Source: Reclinomonas americana ATCC 50394 (taxonomy: Eukaryota; Jakobida; Jakobea; Jakobida). Taken from it: a DNA stretch of 20,490 bases. A program made the position numbers and the translations under genes. The notes below the pieces were generated by a model. The model made no database searches. It was not told the origin of the DNA and was given only the letters and a program-made list of their open reading frames with translations. The stretch is taken from NCBI GenBank assembly GCA_048213135.1, contig PS015508.1, positions 1 through 20,490 on the forward strand, written 5' to 3'. The first letter of the stretch is position 1. Each line of letters opens with the position of its first letter. This document shows, one piece after another, positions 17,601 through 20,490 of this stretch.

Positions 17601-20056
17601 AGCGCTGTTCCCGCGGCCTAGCCTCACGCTGTCCTTCGTCACCGACAGAGAATGATTGAGTTAGTCAACGATGTCATCAAGCATGTGCCAGTGGATTTTA
17701 TTCCACTCATGTTTGCCGCCATGCTTCAAGACGAGAGGTTGATGGCTACGCCTGCAGCAATGCGGCTGCTGCGCACGCTCATTTTCGACACCATGAATCG
17801 ATATCGGCAGGTGAGGAACTGTTCCAATTGAGAATTAGCCACTTAGTGATTCACATGCGTGCACCGCGGGCAGATGATCTTTGGCAATTCGACTCTTGTC
17901 CTCAAGATCGTGGCCACTGTCACAGACTCCTTTGATCAAAACGTCCGAGTGCTGTTCGAAAACGACCTGGAGAGCGCACTGACGGCCGCATACGTCTCAA
18001 AAGTGCCCTTCTTTAGCACGCACACCGTGTTCGAACTGGACGATTTCATTCCTCCCCTTACGGAGGAGATTGTGGTTGAATGGGCGAGGCGCCCCGGCAA
18101 TCCGCAAGCGGATCTTGGAATCCCACCGGAGTTTCGTCTTTGTTGACGATCTTATGATCACAGCTCACTTCTTTGCTGAGCATTCCACTTACACCCTCGA
18201 CGTTGTGCAGGAGTCTGATGCTGTTGGGTCTTGTGGAGGTGTTTGACAGTCTTGCGTTCATGCCTCGTCTTCGCCGAACTGTCTGTTACGTCGACTCTCG
18301 GAAGATGCGTCTGCTTCCACATTCACACAATGTTCACGAGAGCTGTCCCACAGGGAATGCGATTTGGACGTCGACATTGAAGTCGCCTCTGTATGCTCTC
18401 CTTGGAGCTCTGTCGATTCCGATGGTGGTGCTGGGCCCTCTTTCTGCCGGTATGCAGTCTTGGTGATCCGAATTCGTCAGGAGTATCTGACGTGAACTGG
18501 TGCTCAGGTTTGAAGTATCCCGTGGACAAGGCGGGAGCGAAGCGAATTCTCAGCGAGAGTGTTGCCGCCCCGCGGTTTATCGTGGAAGACATGTCAACGG
18601 TTGGCCTCGGACAAGCAGAGGTGAGCCGCGAACGACGCTTGCTTGCGTCAGCAGCGTGTAATGCTTCTCCTCAACCGCACTCTGCAGGGTCCAGGCAAAG
18701 GAGCGCACAACACGTATCAAGGTCGATTGTGGCTGTGTGCTGAGGGAGTTGTTGGCAAAGACGAACTGGACGATCTGAGAGGTCGGGGGGACGTGTGCGC
18801 GGCAGAGGCCGCTGTGGCTAACGCAGTCAACTCTCTGGAGCACCGTGGTCCCGATCGCGTCGACAATATTCATTCCGACGTAGAATGGAAGCAGTTCACC
18901 AAGGAATGTTTCGTACCAGAGCAATGCGATTCGCGACCACTGCTTCAGGAAACTAACACGCGCGCGCAGCGAGTACCCTGCGACGCCTCGTAACATGTCA
19001 GCGAAAGTCGTACCTGGCATACATGCGCTTCCAGCGCTCAGTTGGCGAGCTGCGACAAGAACTCATCAACTTCCAGGCAGCAGGCTTCTTTGGATCGTCT
19101 ACAGTTCCGTGGAGCATCTGCACTGTTTTCATCTGCGGAAATGCTCACGCAACTGTTGGCCAGGTTGGCAAGTCATACACCATGTGGCAATTGTACTCTG
19201 AACAGATTTCCCGCATCGGAGGCGGTGATGCGAGTGCTCGCACGCAGGAGGTTTGTTACCTGTCTTTCACGGTGCGCACGACTATTTTGTTCTCATATAG
19301 GTGTGCACAACAGCCAGCCATGTATGCAATCAACACCGCTGCGAATCACGTGATCCATCTCTTTGACCTCCCGGGATACAATGACATTACCGACGCGGTG
19401 CGTCAGAGCGTTCGCGCAATTACTCGGGTGCGTGAGGTCGATGTCTCTGCTTTTCATCATCAACGGCCCCGCACTGATGATTCTTTGCGGGCGATGACTG
19501 TGCGATGCAGGTCCTCTCACATGTTGTTGTCATGCTCCCGCTTGCCGATGTAGCTCTCGACGAGTTGAACATTGTTCGCTTCTTGTTTGGCGACCAAGTG
19601 CCAGACGGTCACCGCAAACTCGTCCTCTTTAATAAGGCCGACATCATCATTGAGTCCATCTTGGAAGAGAGACAGGCGATGATGCCTGGCAGCAACGTCA
19701 ATGCGCGCGAACTGGCCACCGAAGCCGTCGCCGCTCTTCGACGGCAACTCACTGCGCAAATCGGCCGGCTCAATCGTCACTGTGGCAGACCGGTGTGTAC
19801 ACGGAGAGTGCGTGGTGAATGCAATGTGCGCTGACATCGTCCGCGCTTCCTGTGTGCACAGCAAGCAATCGACGTTGCGAACTGTCGCATGTCGATTATG
19901 AACGACCGACGTGTGCAGGCCATTCCTCTCCTGCGTGAGGTCGTCGAGATGGTGCGCGAGAGCATTGAAATCTGGTCGCCGAATGATCTGCGCGTTTGGC
20001 TGGAGAGAGCCTTGGATCCTCACGCCCACTACGATGATGACGGAGGCGTGCTGTGA
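14264..20056 (+). CDS. Class-3-lipase-like / P-loop GTPase fusion protein (paralogue 2)
   Basis: Exons: 14264-14512, 14631-14958, 15021-15475, 15567-15756, 15833-15969, 16031-16100, 16171-16337, 16403-16459, 16538-16810, 16873-17064, 17145-17333, 17401-17556, 17649-17810, 17874-18130, 18211-18449, 18508-18620, 18688-18907, 18970-19250, 19314-19427, 19511-19792, 19862-20056; about 1,441 residues. The total is a multiple of three and every phase matches. Residues about 300-550 are lipase class 3-like: IIIAFQGT (about 374-381), HRGF, LTGHSLGGG with candidate Ser438, LTFGAPL, and HMVDDSDLVPR with candidate Asp504. The usual HVGxE histidine position reads FVGE (about 538). The middle, about 550-1150, is mostly helical and unassigned. 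The C-terminus is a GTPase: unusual P-loop GNAHATVGQVGKS (1208-1220), FDLPGYND (about 1262-1269), FNKAD (1323-1327). It is probably cytosolic or peripheral to membranes, since no signal peptide is seen. Exon 1 could end at 14521 and exon 7 could start at 16156, both in phase. Confidence 0.85.
14541..14630. repeat. CT then CA microsatellite in first intron of paralogue 2
   Basis: (CT)n followed by (CA)n with CG-interrupted ends, running right up to the acceptor CACAG at 14630. It occupies the same position (first intron) as the CT tract in paralogue 1. Confidence 0.9.
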
Positions 20057-20304
20057 GATTGGCGAAGAGAAGAGAAATGAAAACGAGACTGCGACGATGT
20101 TGTTAGCATTCGTGCCCACGTACAAATACGAGACTGCTGACAACTGCATTGTTCATGCTACATACAAAACACACGGGCGAGTCATTCATTTTTCCTATTT
20201 TCTTGTAAACAACACCATTACACACTATCCTCCGTGGTCCTTTTTCTTCCTTTTCTCCCCATGCTCCATAATTACGCTCCTCTCTCTCTCTCCCACCTCC
20301 CACC
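20057..20304. other. Convergent intergenic region, nothing recognised
   Basis: 248 bp between the TGA at 20054 and the stop of the minus-strand gene at 20305. It is A/T-richer than the flanks, with a T/C-rich stretch near 20237-20300. No AATAAA on either strand. Confidence 0.5.
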
Positions 20305-20490
20305 TCACGCCTGGCTCGACGGCTTCGCGGACGGCGCCTGCTGCTGCGGATTCCGTGCGGCTGCAAATCGCGATCCACCACTCGTCCCCGGCGACCCAAT
20401 CCGCGGACTCATCATCATCGCCTTGATGGCGGCGTTGCAGAGTGCCACACGCGGAGTCTTGGGTGTCAGCGACGGCGATGGCGCGGTGTT
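20305..20490 (-). CDS. C-terminal end of Ser/Pro/Gln/Ala-rich protein, runs off right edge
   Basis: The minus strand is open from the window edge to TGA at 20305-20307 (62 codons including stop). The encoded tail is low-complexity and basic, with TPKTPR, MMMSPRIGSPG and NPQQQAPS. SP and TP pairs could be proline-directed kinase sites, and the composition suggests disorder. In style it resembles the partial gene at the left edge, but nothing links them. It is convergent with the plus-strand lipase/GTPase gene. No function assigned. Confidence rests on uninterrupted frame, codon texture and a stop followed by pyrimidine-rich non-coding sequence. Confidence 0.55.
   Translation of the reverse strand, partial: NTAPSPSLTPKTPRVALCNAAIKAMMMSPRIGSPGTSGGSRFAAARNPQQQAPSAKPSSQA

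Noticed and set aside
18577-19020. Hydrophobic 147-codon minus-strand frame
   Set aside because: It lies antisense to exons 17-18 of the plus-strand GTPase gene, whose frame, phase and paralogue alignment are consistent.

Overview
This window looks like intron-dense nuclear DNA of a eukaryote, most likely a unicellular one. Nearly every coding stretch is broken by short introns (about 32-111 nt, mostly 55-80, GT...AG, usually ending CAG), reading frames rejoin in phase across them, and microsatellites sit inside introns. I could not fix the lineage. Five N runs (421-897, 2316-2528, 6330-6349, 6662-6681, 6989-7165) show a draft scaffold; the two of exactly 20 N look like fixed-size placeholder gaps. 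Exon models were built by eye from open frame, splice signals and phase, and for the largest two genes by aligning them to each other.

Layout. (1) 1-999, minus: 5' part of a Ser/Ala/Gln/Pro-rich gene running off the left edge. (2) 1000-1782: intergenic, holding a tandem repeat of 141-144 bp. (3) 1783-2697, minus: small gene with an AT-hook-like N-terminus and a Glu/Asp tract, with a GA/CT microsatellite and a gap in its intron. (4) 2976-7843, minus: a long multi-exon gene ending in a protein kinase domain. One of its exons appears to sit on a contig scaffolded backwards (6682-6820, plus strand), between satellite-like CT/GA arrays. (5) 8146-13969, minus, and (6) 14264-20056, plus: two head-to-head paralogues of about 1,340 and 1,440 residues, each with a class-3-lipase-like N-terminal part, a long helical middle and a C-terminal P-loop GTPase domain. 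(7) 20305-20490, minus: C-terminal end of a Ser/Pro/Gln/Ala-rich gene convergent with (6).

The most interesting content is the divergent lipase/GTPase pair. The plus copy keeps the nucleophile elbow GHSLGG and FQGT, while the minus copy has degraded both (GFSTSG, FHFH), so one partner looks like a pseudolipase. The GTPase motifs (P-loop, DxPG, NKAD) survive in both, although the plus copy has a five-residue insertion in its P-loop exactly where the minus copy has an intron. A membrane- or lipid-related GTPase-gated function is inference only. The neighbouring kinase uses HGD in place of HRD but has the residues expected of an active enzyme.
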